Source: Candidatus Neomarinimicrobiota bacterium (GTDB lineage: Bacteria; Fidelibacterota; Marinisomatia; Marinisomatales; S15-B10). Taken from it: a stretch of 61,320 nucleotides of DNA. The stretch covers positions 1-61,320 of the forward strand of contig JAZGBI010000026.1 of assembly GCA_036476315.1 (NCBI GenBank). Reading direction: 5' to 3'. A program made the position numbers and the translations under genes. Shown here one piece after another: positions 16,656 through 25,734 of this stretch (positions are counted from its first letter, which is position 1; every line of letters begins with the position of its first letter). The notes under the pieces were generated by a model, which was not told the DNA's origin, searched no databases, and saw nothing but the letters and a program-made list of their open reading frames with translations.

Positions 16656-17465
16656 CTAGGGAACAGTGACGTTGAGGTGAACGGTGGCACCACCACGGTT
16701 GTGATCGAAAGAAATTTTGACGTTCGATAGATTCTTCCTTTGCCGGTATTTGCGGTAGGTGTCAGCAAAACCTCGACCCATCGCCAGACCCAGACCTGCG
16801 CCAAATAGGACATCACTTAAGTAATGATCATTGTCATGGATCCTACTGATACCAACAAGAACAGCCAATAGATAGGCAGCAGCTCCCACGTTCTTGCCAT
16901 ACAGTTCCCGCGTTACGGCTGCCACCGCAAAACTACCGGATGTATGGCCTGAAGGAAAAGAATAGCGCACAAAAAAATTGGGGTGAGTAGAACCATTGGG
17001 GCGTCTCCGCTTTACCAAGACCTTCAATAGAGCCGTTGTAAGTTCCGTACAGGCGACGATAAGACCAGCATACTCAAGTTTCTGTTTTGTAGCCAGAGGC
17101 TCTTCGTTCTTGATTCGGGCTGTCGTAAAGATGGTCGATATGACCAATATGTAAGCGTAGCTCCCACCATAATTATAGCCGAATCTGGAAACCCTGTCCG
17201 GCATTAGACCGTGGCCTACAGCATATTTTTTAACCTCTTCGTCTAAATTGAGTGAAATGAGTGAACCGACAGTTGCTGCACCCAAGATCAAGCCATTCCC
17301 GTTAAGAACCGAACTTAAGTAGCCAGATACCAGATATCGCGGAACGTGCTGTATCCAGCCGCTAAAAGAGCTGTAGGAGTCCTGACCATTGACCGGGATC
17401 ACCAACATCAGTTGGAATAGAAAAAACAGCTTGAATGATTCCAGCAGCTTCTTTTCAGTTATCAT
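16656..17465 (-). CDS. PAP2 superfamily phosphatase, copy 2
   Basis: A paralogue of the PAP2 gene at 13112-13873, with the same three motifs: KVLVKRRRP (KX6RP), FPSGHTSG, and SRIHDNDHYLSD (RX5HX3D). It has a signal-like or anchor segment at the N-terminus and membrane helices between motifs. I start it at the ATG at 17463-17465, because the longer frame begins with TTG seven codons earlier and the short form gives a clean signal sequence. It converges on the receptor gene end-to-end, with a 55-bp gap. The substrate is unknown; lipid phosphate or isoprenyl-pyrophosphate removal is the family activity. Confidence 0.85.
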   Translation of the reverse strand: MITEKKLLESFKLFFLFQLMLVIPVNGQDSYSSFSGWIQHVPRYLVSGYLSSVLNGNGLILGAATVGSLISLNLDEEVKKYAVGHGLMPDRVSRFGYNYGGSYAYILVISTIFTTARIKNEEPLATKQKLEYAGLIVACTELTTALLKVLVKRRRPNGSTHPNFFVRYSFPSGHTSGSFAVAAVTRELYGKNVGAAAYLLAVLVGISRIHDNDHYLSDVLFGAGLGLAMGRGFADTYRKYRQRKNLSNVKISFDHNRGGATVHLNVTVP

Positions 17466-17575
17466 ACCACGCTCAGACTTTCTCAATCACAAGAAATATG
17501 TCCACCTTTTGGAATGCGGGAGGAGGCCCTCACCCTATCCATTTCCTCAGTCAATGAAACTAATTGAATGATTCC

Positions 17576-19960
17576 CTACTCCATGATGAGTGTCAAGAGA
17601 TCGCGACTTACGTATTTGCTCTTCTCCCCCACTTCTTTGGCCGGCCCCACGCAGGAGGGGCACCCTCTAGCGCATTGGCACTGTGAAATAAGGGAAAAGG
17701 TCTGCCGTATCAGCTCCTCGTGACTATCGAACAACTGCTGGCTGAATCCCACGCCGCCCTGATAATTGTCATAGATAAAGATGGTGGGCTGAAAGAGGGA
17801 AAGAGAATCCACGGCCACTTCATCATCAGAGAGACTGCCGTCGGGAGCAGAATAGAGTCCCCGGGTCCCAAATACATTTCTCGCGTACCATCTCGACGAT
17901 TTATCCCCCACGCTTCTATGAATATCGTGCACCGTGGACATTAGCTTCAGAGCTGAGACATAATGGAGTGAATTGGCTAATCCCAAAACCCCGTCCACAA
18001 TATCGGATGGGGAGTACGGCAGCTTTTCCAGCAAACTCTGGGGAAGTGTAAACCAGTAGGCGGTGGTATGCATGTCAACATCCGGCAGATTAATGTTCCC
18101 GTATCCCACATTTTCCATGGTATAAAATTTGATCTTTTTGAACCCCACAGCCCGGGTGGTCACCCGCACCTCTCCCAGGGAAACGTCGATCTTACCTGAC
18201 TGACGGCTCTCAAACTCGTCCAGCACCTTAACGTTGGTATAGTCGATGGCATCGGTGTAGTAGTCAGACTCAGTATCCCGGACGATGGCTTTTCGACCGT
18301 CCCAGTCGAGCTCATCAACGATGAATTCATTTCCGTCTGCCATATAGATGGCATCAGGATAAATGGTAGTGATGGCGCTCGTGTAGTCGACTTCCGCGAT
18401 GATCTTCGATTCATCACGACGGTTCACCACCACAAAGTTTCCCTTTTCAATTCGCCTGAGCGAAACATTGACAGCAGGGTAGACATCTTCCATCCAGTGC
18501 CACTGATCTTCATCCAGGCGGATGGTATTTCCCTCCTGGAGAAACTCGAGAATTTCATTCACGTCCGCCGCCTCCACCTTGCCGAAGGCTTCACCTTTTC
18601 GAAAGGGCAACTCAAAGGCGGCGCATTTCAGATGATCCACCAGAATGGACAAGTTATCCGGGTTGATGCGAGCGTGCTCCGGAGAGGAACCGAAAAAATA
18701 GTTGGGATTATTCACGAGGAATTGGTCGAGAGGATTCGACCTTGCCACGAGGACGGCAAGGGCAGGACGATCTCTCCGGCCGGCTCTTCCCGCCTGCTGC
18801 CACGTTGAGGCAATGGTGCCCGGATATCCTGATAGTACGGCCGCGTCGAGACTCCCAATATCGATCCCCAGCTCAAGGGCGTTGGTGGCCACCACTCCCT
18901 TAATGCTGCCATTGCGGAGCCCCCGCTCTATTTCCCGCCGTCGATTGGGAAGATAACCGCCCCGATACCCCGCAACAAATTCACCAGATGCCAACCGTTC
19001 ACGCGTCGATTCGAACTCATCCTTCAAGTACTTGGTCAGGATCTCCACGTTGAGGCGGCTCAAGGCAAAGACAATAGTGGAAATATCCCGGCCCAGGAGC
19101 GCGGTGGAGACTTTCCTCGCTTCCTTGAGATAACTCGCCCGGATCCCGAGTTGGCGGTTCACCACCGGGGGATTGTAAAAGATGAAGTACTTTTCGCTTC
19201 TTGGGGCACCCGATTCGTCCACAAGTGACATTTCCAGTTCCGTGAGGGCCTCAGCGTGCTCCTTGGGATTTGCGATAGTGGCAGAACAGCAAATGAATTG
19301 TGGCGAGGACCTGTGGAACTCGCAGACACGCTTCAGCCGGCGAATGACATTGGCCATGTGACTTCCAAAAACACCCCGATAAGTGTGCAATTCATCTATC
19401 ACAACATACTTGAGATTCTGGAATAGGTTAATCCACTTGGTGTGATGCGGCAAAATACCCTGATGGAGCATGTCAGGATTCGTCACCACAATATGGCCTT
19501 GCTTCCGGATGGCCTGCCGGGCATTTTGAGGGGTATCCCCATCAAAAGTATACACCTTAATGGCCTCATCCATTTCAGCGACCGTGTCATTCAGGTCCGC
19601 TACCTGGTCCTGGGAGAGCGCTTTCGTGGGGAAAAGGTACAGTGCTCTTGAACCTGAGTCGTGAAGTATCGCCTGGAGCACGGGCAGGTTGTAGCACAAC
19701 GTCTTTCCCGACGCGGTTGGGGTTACAATCGCAACGTTCTTCCCCTCACTGATGTAATCCCAACAGTCCCGCTGATGGGAATAGAGCCGGGAAATACCGT
19801 GGGATTTCACCGCTTCAACGATTCTCGTGTCGAGATTCGATGGAAAGTCAACGAACGCGGCATCCCGGGCGGAAATTTTGTGAACGTATACGATATTGGA
19901 ACCTAATTCCGGGCGGGAGCGCAGGAATTCAAGAACTTGCTCAGCGGAAGTCTCTTTCAT
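17576..19960 (-). CDS. mrfA: MrfA/YprA-like DEXH helicase with DUF1998-type zinc domain
   Basis: A 794-residue superfamily 2 helicase. Motif I is TPTASGKT (80-87), motif II is DELH (189-192), motif III is CSATI (224-228) and motif VI is QQAGRAGRR (388-396). The C-terminal domain ends in four cysteines (761, 763, 767, 770: CQCARGCPSC), the DUF1998/MrfA zinc signature. In Bacillus subtilis MrfA is a 3'-5' DNA helicase that works with nuclease MrfB in mitomycin C repair. The partner candidate is at 4307-5551. It starts at the ATG at 19960 without a strong ribosome site. The family call is firm; the repair role is by homology. Confidence 0.9.
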   Translation of the reverse strand: MKETSAEQVLEFLRSRPELGSNIVYVHKISARDAAFVDFPSNLDTRIVEAVKSHGISRLYSHQRDCWDYISEGKNVAIVTPTASGKTLCYNLPVLQAILHDSGSRALYLFPTKALSQDQVADLNDTVAEMDEAIKVYTFDGDTPQNARQAIRKQGHIVVTNPDMLHQGILPHHTKWINLFQNLKYVVIDELHTYRGVFGSHMANVIRRLKRVCEFHRSSPQFICCSATIANPKEHAEALTELEMSLVDESGAPRSEKYFIFYNPPVVNRQLGIRASYLKEARKVSTALLGRDISTIVFALSRLNVEILTKYLKDEFESTRERLASGEFVAGYRGGYLPNRRREIERGLRNGSIKGVVATNALELGIDIGSLDAAVLSGYPGTIASTWQQAGRAGRRDRPALAVLVARSNPLDQFLVNNPNYFFGSSPEHARINPDNLSILVDHLKCAAFELPFRKGEAFGKVEAADVNEILEFLQEGNTIRLDEDQWHWMEDVYPAVNVSLRRIEKGNFVVVNRRDESKIIAEVDYTSAITTIYPDAIYMADGNEFIVDELDWDGRKAIVRDTESDYYTDAIDYTNVKVLDEFESRQSGKIDVSLGEVRVTTRAVGFKKIKFYTMENVGYGNINLPDVDMHTTAYWFTLPQSLLEKLPYSPSDIVDGVLGLANSLHYVSALKLMSTVHDIHRSVGDKSSRWYARNVFGTRGLYSAPDGSLSDDEVAVDSLSLFQPTIFIYDNYQGGVGFSQQLFDSHEELIRQTFSLISQCQCARGCPSCVGPAKEVGEKSKYVSRDLLTLIME

Positions 19961-20011
19961 ACCGGGGGGAATTTAGCCGAAAAGAAAGGTGGGAGTCAGG
20001 GGATTTTCTGT

Positions 20012-20605
20012 TCAGATCCAGTTATCCAGGTCCCGTTTCATCTGCGGATCTGATTGATAATGAATCGTTTCAAATCCCATGGCCTGGGCGGCTCCAACAT
20101 TTTCCGGTTTATCGTCAATAAACAGTGAAGACCCGGTTTCTGCCCCGGCCAGGTCAAGGGCCCTCTGAAAGAATTCCGTTGACGGTTTTCTGACACCAAT
20201 TTCAAATGAATAGACCTTTCCGGCAAAACCATCGAAATAGCCTTTCTTCTCGCCATACCGGATATGGCAGGAGTTGGTGTTGGACGCAAGCCAGACGGGA
20301 TAACTCCTGGCAAGTTGTCGTGCCAGGGTCAGGGTCTTTGTGGGTTCCCCCAGCACCTGCAACCAGGCTTGAAAGAAATCATCTCTCGTGAGATTGTTCG
20401 GCTGAGGAATTGCTCTCTGATACCATCTGAAGAATTCCTCATCTGACAATTTCCCCGCTTCATAGGCGAAAAAATTGTCACCGTCGAGAGCCTTCTGGAG
20501 TTGACGGTCAGGCAGGCCTGTGCATTTCCGCAAATAATCCAGTATCCTTTCAGGAAAGACCTCAAGCAACACACCACCTATGTCGAAAAAGATATTCTTG
20601 ATCAT
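20012..20605 (-). CDS. HAD-superfamily hydrolase (YihX/epoxide-hydrolase-N-like subgroup)
   Basis: A 197-residue HAD protein. Motif I is FFDIGGVLL, with the nucleophile Asp8; the second Asp of DXD is Gly, as in some members, so the general acid may be missing. Motif II is LASNTNSCH, the motif III lysine is in VRKPSTEFF and motif IV is FIDDKPENV. A four-helix cap lies between. The GGV variant and the DDKPEN block resemble the YihX-type phosphatases. It stands alone between the MrfA gene and a family A repeat that fills its upstream region. The substrate is unknown. Confidence 0.82.
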   Translation of the reverse strand: MIKNIFFDIGGVLLEVFPERILDYLRKCTGLPDRQLQKALDGDNFFAYEAGKLSDEEFFRWYQRAIPQPNNLTRDDFFQAWLQVLGEPTKTLTLARQLARSYPVWLASNTNSCHIRYGEKKGYFDGFAGKVYSFEIGVRKPSTEFFQRALDLAGAETGSSLFIDDKPENVGAAQAMGFETIHYQSDPQMKRDLDNWI

Positions 20606-20611
20606 TTATAA

Positions 20612-20813
20612 GAAAGGCTGAGGCTAAGAATAAGGCTCAGGTTGAGGCATAGGCTAAGGTTTCTCCACAGGAGTCCCTATGGGACAACGAATGAATAAAG
20701 ACGTCTCTAATGGATCCTGTGGACAGTTCCTCAATAGTATTTCTTGGAAACTCAAGCAAAAGAGTCTTTGTCTTTCCCTTTGTTTTCCTTAGCCTTAGCC
20801 TGTGTCTTAGCCT
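20612..20813. repeat. Family A repeat copy 2, period-6 tandem arms
   Basis: The left arm (20612-20660) is a degenerate array of AGGCTA/GGCTCA hexamers. The right arm (20776-20813) holds the complementary CTTAGC/CCTTAG units. The core at 20706-20780 closely matches 9133-9207. It fills the space between the HAD start and the Xaa-Pro peptidase stop. An extra palindromic stretch (TCCCTATGGGA near 20674-20684) is present here but not in copy 1. Confidence 0.8.
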
Positions 20814-20841
20814 CTTATTTTCTAAATTCTTTCGCCTTGGC

Positions 20842-21921
20842 CTATCTCAGGATAAGAAGTTCTTTCGTCGACCGGTTCAGAATCTCACAACCGTCCTTTT
20901 TGATCAAGACATCATCTTCTATTCGTACACCACCCCAGTCCTTGATATAGATCCCCGGTTCGATGGTTACAACATAGTTTTCCAGCAGGGTATCTTTACT
21001 CGACTGAGACAGTCTGGGCATGGTGTGAACTTCCCGTCCCAGTCCGTGACCCGTATTGTGAACAAAAAATTCTTCATACCCCTTCTCGGTTATGTAGTCA
21101 CGTGTCGCACTGTCAAGCTCTCTGCAGCTAATTCCGTCTGTCGCGGCCTCACAGCCCCTGCTCTGGGCCTCTCTGACCACGTCGTAGACCTCCCGATGTC
21201 GGTCCGTGGCATTGCCTATCACGACGGTTCGGGTCATGTCGGCACAGTATCCTCCGTATCGTGCTCCAAAATCGAGAATCACAAAATCGCCGGCCTGAAA
21301 TTCCCTGTCAGTGGGAACGGCATGAGGCAGGGCGGAATTAGGACCGGCTGCGACGATGGGATCGAAGGCATCTCCCTGGGCACCGAGCATTTTGTACAGG
21401 TATGAAATCTTACTTGCGATTCCCCGCTCCGTGGCTCCCGGGCGCAACTCGGGCACAATCTGCTCAAATGTCTTATCCGTAATCTCCACCGCTGACCGGA
21501 TGGCCCCGAGTTCTGTTTCATCCTTCACCGCGGCCAGCTCCTCCACAAAACGCGAGGTCGATATCCACTGACAACCGGGGAAAAATTCCTCAATCTGGTT
21601 CATCCTGCCTACAACCAGATGATCCCCTTCGAAACCCAGCGAGAGACCGTTTGGAATGAGGCCATTATTCTTGATAATCTCCGGATGGGGTTCCCTGCCA
21701 ATCACGATATGCATCCCCTTTACCTGTTCCTCAGACTGAATAAGATATCGTCCATCTGAAATGAAATACGCCTTGTCCATGAGTATAAGGCACGTTCCCG
21801 CAGTCCCGGTAAAGCCGGACAGGTATTGAACATTTGCCAGATTCGTCACAAGAATCCCATGAAGGGAATTCTTCGCGAGGCGTTCTCTCAAACGGTCCAC
21901 GCGCTGCTCAATCCGCGACAT
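20842..21921 (-). CDS. Xaa-Pro peptidase, M24 family
   Basis: A 359-residue creatinase-fold metallopeptidase. The metal ligands are visible in order: Asp in LDFGARYGG and Asp in CADMTRTV, His in HNTGHGLGREVH, Glu in TIEPGIY and Glu in GGVRIEDD. The N-terminal 125 residues form the creatinase N-domain. These enzymes remove the residue before proline at peptide N-termini, usually with two Mn or Co ions. The length fits short bacterial Xaa-Pro dipeptidases or aminopeptidases. It lies 6 bases after the TPR gene's stop, so the two are probably co-transcribed. Active-site residues appear intact. Confidence 0.92.
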   Translation of the reverse strand: MSRIEQRVDRLRERLAKNSLHGILVTNLANVQYLSGFTGTAGTCLILMDKAYFISDGRYLIQSEEQVKGMHIVIGREPHPEIIKNNGLIPNGLSLGFEGDHLVVGRMNQIEEFFPGCQWISTSRFVEELAAVKDETELGAIRSAVEITDKTFEQIVPELRPGATERGIASKISYLYKMLGAQGDAFDPIVAAGPNSALPHAVPTDREFQAGDFVILDFGARYGGYCADMTRTVVIGNATDRHREVYDVVREAQSRGCEAATDGISCRELDSATRDYITEKGYEEFFVHNTGHGLGREVHTMPRLSQSSKDTLLENYVVTIEPGIYIKDWGGVRIEDDVLIKKDGCEILNRSTKELLILR

Positions 21922-21927
21922 TCGACT

Positions 21928-22548
21928 TTACTCCACTTCCACTTTCAAAAGTATCAGCAATTCTTTTCTCTCACGGTCAATTCTTTCCGTGTCGGCCCCC
22001 TCCTTCCGCGACATGGCAGTCAAAACATCAAGGGCCTGATCGTATAACTTTTGACTTTTCAGGATTGCCATCAGAGTAAAGGTCGCCATTCGAGGGCTGA
22101 TGGAAAGGTTCGCCAGGTCGCCCGCTGGCCCGGCTTTCCTGGGAACCGTTTTGGGCTTTTCAAGACCTTCCCTGGCTCGATCGTCCCCTGGATGAATGTC
22201 AAGGATCTCCCTGTAGCGCCTTCGGAGAGTGCTCGGTGCACGGCCCAATTTCTCCTGAACCTCAGCAAGCAGAAGATGGGCCTGATAGTGACGTGGATCG
22301 AGCGCTATAATCCGTTTCGAGACCTCCTCAGCCGATTTCAGATCCTCCTCAGCCAGATGGATCTTCGCCTGTACGTAAAGTCCTGGGATAAAACCGGGAT
22401 GATAGCCAAAACCGATTTCCAACACTTTCTGAGCGCGAGGGAAGTCCTTTCGCTCCCTGTAGTGCTCCGCAAGTACGGGGAAAAGGACGGAATCGAAGTG
22501 GTGGGCGAAATAAGACTCGAGAGCTTTTAGATCGTCCAGATCCGGCAT
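21928..22548 (-). CDS. Tetratricopeptide-repeat protein
   Basis: A 206-residue helical protein with TPR-like pairs, for example the HYRERKDFPRAQKVLEIGF and IHLAEEDLKSAEEV segments and a third near HYQAHLLLAEVQEKLG. These repeats mediate protein contacts. There is no signal peptide or membrane helix, so it is probably cytoplasmic. The ATG at 22546-22548 is preferred to the TTG one codon earlier. It is directly upstream of the Xaa-Pro peptidase on the same strand. No specific function can be given. Confidence 0.75.
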   Translation of the reverse strand: MPDLDDLKALESYFAHHFDSVLFPVLAEHYRERKDFPRAQKVLEIGFGYHPGFIPGLYVQAKIHLAEEDLKSAEEVSKRIIALDPRHYQAHLLLAEVQEKLGRAPSTLRRRYREILDIHPGDDRAREGLEKPKTVPRKAGPAGDLANLSISPRMATFTLMAILKSQKLYDQALDVLTAMSRKEGADTERIDRERKELLILLKVEVE

Positions 22549-22562
22549 CAATTCACCGATAA

Positions 22563-22716
22563 ACCACAGAGAGATTAACCACAGAGTTCACAGAGGAAAG
22601 ACATGGTTTCAGAAAAAGATGACATTGACCAACGTACTTTTAGAAGCAAGTGGGACACCAGTCATTCTAAGATTTCTAACATCACAAAAGTATCTTCTCT
22701 GTGTTCTCTGTGGTTA
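22563..22716. repeat. Family B repeat copy 1 (CACAGAG arms)
   Basis: The left arm (22563-22596) has three CACAGAG units. The right arm (22695-22716) reads CTCTGTGTTCTCTGTGG, complementary to it. The core holds GAAAGAC and an AAAAGATGACATTGACC stretch shared in part with the copies at 33851 and 34360. It fills the gap between the TPR start and the carboxylase stop. Confidence 0.82.
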
Positions 22717-22720
22717 AGGG

Positions 22721-24265
22721 CTACAACGGTATGTTGCCGTGCTTCTTTTTCGGATTCGAATCCACTTTCGTATCCAGCATGGAAAGGGAGCGGATGATGT
22801 GATGCCGCGTGGTGCGAGGTTCAACGACGTCGTCGATATAGCCTTGCTCAGCCGCCACATAGGGGTTCGCAAACTTTTCCCGGTATTCTTCGATCAGCTT
22901 CTCTTCAGCAGCTTCGGAATCTTTGGCTTTTGCTATTTCCTTTTTGAAAATGATTTCCACGGCACCTTTCGGCCCCATAACGGCAATCTCCGCCGTTGGC
23001 CACGCCAAGTTGATATCGCCGCGGATATGTTTTGAGTTCATCACGTCATAGGCTCCCCCGTATGCTTTGCGGGTGATGATCGTAATCCTGGGGACCGTCG
23101 CTTCACAGAAGGCATAAAGAAGCTTGGCTCCATGACGGATAATGCCCCCCCACTCCTGCTCAGTGCCAGGGAAGAATCCCGGTACATCTTCGAACACCAC
23201 GAGAGGAATGTTGAAAGCATCACAGAAACGGATGAACCTGGCACCTTTGGTTGAAGAATCAATGTCAAGGGCACCCGCCAGATGTGAAGGCTGGTTTGAG
23301 ACAATTCCCGCACTGCGACCGTTAAATCGTGCAAAACCGACAATAATATTAGGAGCGAATTCGCTCTGGACTTCCAGAAATTCACCTTTGTCCACAACCC
23401 GTGAAATGACGTCGTGCATGTCATAGGGTTTGATGGGATTCTCTGGAACGACAGAATCCAATTCGGGGTCTTCCCTGTCAACAGGGTCATCATTCTCAAG
23501 AACGGGGGGATCCTCAAGATTATTCTGTGGCATATACGAAAGCAACGCCTTTACGGTCTGGATGGCTTCCACTTCATTATCACAGGCAAGATGAGCCACC
23601 CCGCTCTTCGTGGCGTGCGTTTCTGCCCCACCGAGATCCTCGTAACTGACGTCTTCATGTGTCACTGTCTTCACCACACCTGGTCCTGTCACGAACATAA
23701 AACTGGTCCCTCTCACCATAAGGGTAAAATCGGTAATGGCCGGTGAATAGACCGTACCTCCGGCACAGGGTCCCATGACAACCGATATCTGAGGCACCAG
23801 ACCCGAGGCGAGGGTGTTTCTCAGGAAAATATCGGCGTATCCCCCCAGCGAAGAGACACCTTCCTGGATGCGGGCTCCGCCGGAATCATTCAGCCCTATG
23901 ATGGGGGCTCCCACCCGCATGGCATGATCCATAATCCTGCAAATCTTCTCAGCATTCGACCTGGAAAGAGAGCCCCCGAGAACGGTAAAATCCTGGGCAA
24001 ACACGAAGACCAGCCTCCCATTGACCTCACCGTACCCCGTGACCACTCCATCGCCGAGGAACCGTTTCTTGTCCAGTCCAAAATCGGACGACTGATGCCT
24101 CACAAACATCCCCATCTCCTGGAACGAGCCCTTGTCCAGAAGAAGATCCAGACGTTCCCGGGCCGTCAGCTTCCCTTTCTCATGTTCCCGGGCAATGCGG
24201 TCGTCGCCACCCCCCTTCAGAGCCTCCTCACGAAAGGCTTTCAGAGTGTTACTCACATCACTCAT
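22721..24265 (-). CDS. Acyl-CoA carboxylase / methylmalonyl-CoA decarboxylase carboxyltransferase subunit
   Basis: The 514-residue product matches the carboxyltransferase (beta) subunit of propionyl-CoA carboxylase or methylmalonyl-CoA decarboxylase (PccB/MmdA). Seen: [15 protein letters not shown] for acyl-CoA binding, [12 protein letters not shown], the second carboxyltransferase half with [13 protein letters not shown], and [10 protein letters not shown]. The biotin carboxylase and biotin carrier parts are not in the window. The longer frame starts at 24292, but the ATG at 24263-24265 overlaps the upstream stop as ATGA and fits the family N-terminus. Linkage to the mutase B12 subunit points to propionyl-CoA/methylmalonyl-CoA exchange. 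Direction (carboxylase or Na+-pumping decarboxylase) cannot be told here. Confidence 0.9.
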   Translation of the reverse strand: MSDVSNTLKAFREEALKGGGDDRIAREHEKGKLTARERLDLLLDKGSFQEMGMFVRHQSSDFGLDKKRFLGDGVVTGYGEVNGRLVFVFAQDFTVLGGSLSRSNAEKICRIMDHAMRVGAPIIGLNDSGGARIQEGVSSLGGYADIFLRNTLASGLVPQISVVMGPCAGGTVYSPAITDFTLMVRGTSFMFVTGPGVVKTVTHEDVSYEDLGGAETHATKSGVAHLACDNEVEAIQTVKALLSYMPQNNLEDPPVLENDDPVDREDPELDSVVPENPIKPYDMHDVISRVVDKGEFLEVQSEFAPNIIVGFARFNGRSAGIVSNQPSHLAGALDIDSSTKGARFIRFCDAFNIPLVVFEDVPGFFPGTEQEWGGIIRHGAKLLYAFCEATVPRITIITRKAYGGAYDVMNSKHIRGDINLAWPTAEIAVMGPKGAVEIIFKKEIAKAKDSEAAEEKLIEEYREKFANPYVAAEQGYIDDVVEPRTTRHHIIRSLSMLDTKVDSNPKKKHGNIPL

Positions 24266-24681
24266 CGTTTCCATCGATTCTCCGAAACCCAATCCTTGAT
24301 ATAGTCAACGGTCTCTTGAATGGGCGTCCCCGGTCCGAAGAGTCTCCCCGCTCCCAGCTTCGCCAGAGCTTTCGTATCCTTCTCGGGAATGATTCCTCCT
24401 CCGGTTAGCAGGACGTCTTCCAGTCCGTTCTCTTTCATCAACTCGATTACGCGCGGCAGGACGGTCATATGTGCGCCGGATAGAATGGAAAGGCCGATAA
24501 CGTCTGCGTCCTCCTGCAGGGCAGCAGTGACAATCATCTCGGGGGTCTGCCTCAGGCCCAGGTAGATGACCTCCATTCCCGCATCCCGGTAGGCCCGAGC
24601 CAGCACCTTGATCCCTCGATCATGCCCATCGAGACCCGGTTTTGCCAGGAGAATCCGTACCTTTCGTTCCTTTGTTTCCAC
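24262..24681 (-). CDS. Methylmalonyl-CoA mutase, cobalamin-binding subunit
   Basis: A 139-residue stand-alone B12-binding domain. The lower-ligand motif DGHDRG (residues 18-23; DXHXXG) is followed by the SILSG and TGGGIIP blocks of the Rossmann-like cobalamin fold. It corresponds to the C-terminal part of methylmalonyl-CoA mutase, which interconverts methylmalonyl-CoA and succinyl-CoA; the large catalytic subunit is not in the window. The start is GTG at 24681, with AGGAGG upstream, partly inside a GGAGGTCCTCC palindrome. It is coupled to the carboxyltransferase gene by ATGA overlap. Confidence 0.9.
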   Translation of the reverse strand: METKERKVRILLAKPGLDGHDRGIKVLARAYRDAGMEVIYLGLRQTPEMIVTAALQEDADVIGLSILSGAHMTVLPRVIELMKENGLEDVLLTGGGIIPEKDTKALAKLGAGRLFGPGTPIQETVDYIKDWVSENRWKR

Positions 24682-24912
24682 TTCCCCCGGAGGACCTCCT
24701 TTGAGAACAAATTAGCGATCCAATTTCGCACTCTTTTGCAAAAAAGAGAAGAGAAATCCCTGCCCCTCGGGATCATCTGGGCGCTGACAGGGGGGCGTTG
24801 GCCGCATTCTTTCCAAGAAACCAGCCATGAATATCAGCAATCACAGATTATTACGTGATTTCTATGATTCAAACCCTTGCCAATTGACAGCGGTAAGCCT
24901 ACATTTGGCTCA

Positions 24913-25734
24913 GTGAGGATACTTGCGATAGCTTCTCTATCCTTGTCTTTTGTCTTTTCCGCCTTCGAAACCCTCCCTCAGTCTCCCCTGCAGGTGGGAT
25001 CGGGATTTACCCATTTTGCTGAGGATTCTTGGGAGGTCAATTTCCTGTCTCATCCGGCGAGTCTCGCCCACCTGCGGCGCACCGGAGGTACGTTCCTCTA
25101 TACCTCCCGGTTCCAGCTAACACCCCTGAATCAATATTCCCTGGCCGCTGCGTTTCCGGCCGGACCGGCAAACCTGGCCCTCGCCTTCACATCTTTCGGA
25201 AAAGGAGTCTACCGGGAGACGACGTTTTCTCTCGCCACCGGCTACACCATTGGCCAAAAAATGGAAACGGGACTCACGATAAACGGTCATGAATTGTCCA
25301 TTCGTGACTACGGCAGCAGTCGCACCATGGGCATAACCGCTTCCGTCAGTTATTATCTTGCGGAGACCGTCCGGTGGTCACTTCTATACAGAAACCTCAA
25401 CTCCCCAAAACTGGGCCGGTCGAAAGAGTCGCTTCCTCAGGTCCTCGTGACGGTCTTTGACTTTTCTCCGGTTCCCTCCGTCACGGCCGCGATGGAGCTG
25501 GAACGTGATTTGGAATTCCGGAGCCGGTACAAATTCGGCATGAGATGGCAGCCCATGAACATCATGACCATTGCCACCGGATTTATATCTCACCCAGGAC
25601 AGGTCACCGCCGGGATCTCACTCCGACCCGGAAAGGGATCCTCAAAATGGTTTGGAGAAATCGGCTATGCCATTGCAACTCATCCCGAGCTGGCTATCAG
25701 TCAGGTTTTCGCTGTTCGGTTTACTCTGCCTTAG
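24913..25734 (+). CDS. PorV/PorQ-like outer-membrane beta-barrel protein
   Basis: Starting at the GTG at 24913 the product has a good signal peptide (RILAIASLSLSFVFSA). The frame opens earlier with a TTG at 24877, and neither start has a clear ribosome site, so the exact start is uncertain. The mature part resembles the UPF0164/PorV-type barrel: an early FLSHPASLAHL segment, then strand-rich sequence such as LALAFTSFGKGVYRETTF and MRWQPMNIMTIATGF. Such barrels serve as outer-membrane scaffolds in FCB bacteria. The gene is divergent from the mutase subunit and overlaps the next gene by 68 bases. The family call is moderate. Confidence 0.65.
   Translation: MRILAIASLSLSFVFSAFETLPQSPLQVGSGFTHFAEDSWEVNFLSHPASLAHLRRTGGTFLYTSRFQLTPLNQYSLAAAFPAGPANLALAFTSFGKGVYRETTFSLATGYTIGQKMETGLTINGHELSIRDYGSSRTMGITASVSYYLAETVRWSLLYRNLNSPKLGRSKESLPQVLVTVFDFSPVPSVTAAMELERDLEFRSRYKFGMRWQPMNIMTIATGFISHPGQVTAGISLRPGKGSSKWFGEIGYAIATHPELAISQVFAVRFTLP

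Noticed and set aside
20710-21405. 231-residue plus-strand frame
   Set aside because: It begins inside a family A repeat and then runs antisense to the intact Xaa-Pro peptidase gene; the sequence is low in recognisable motifs. It is a shadow frame.
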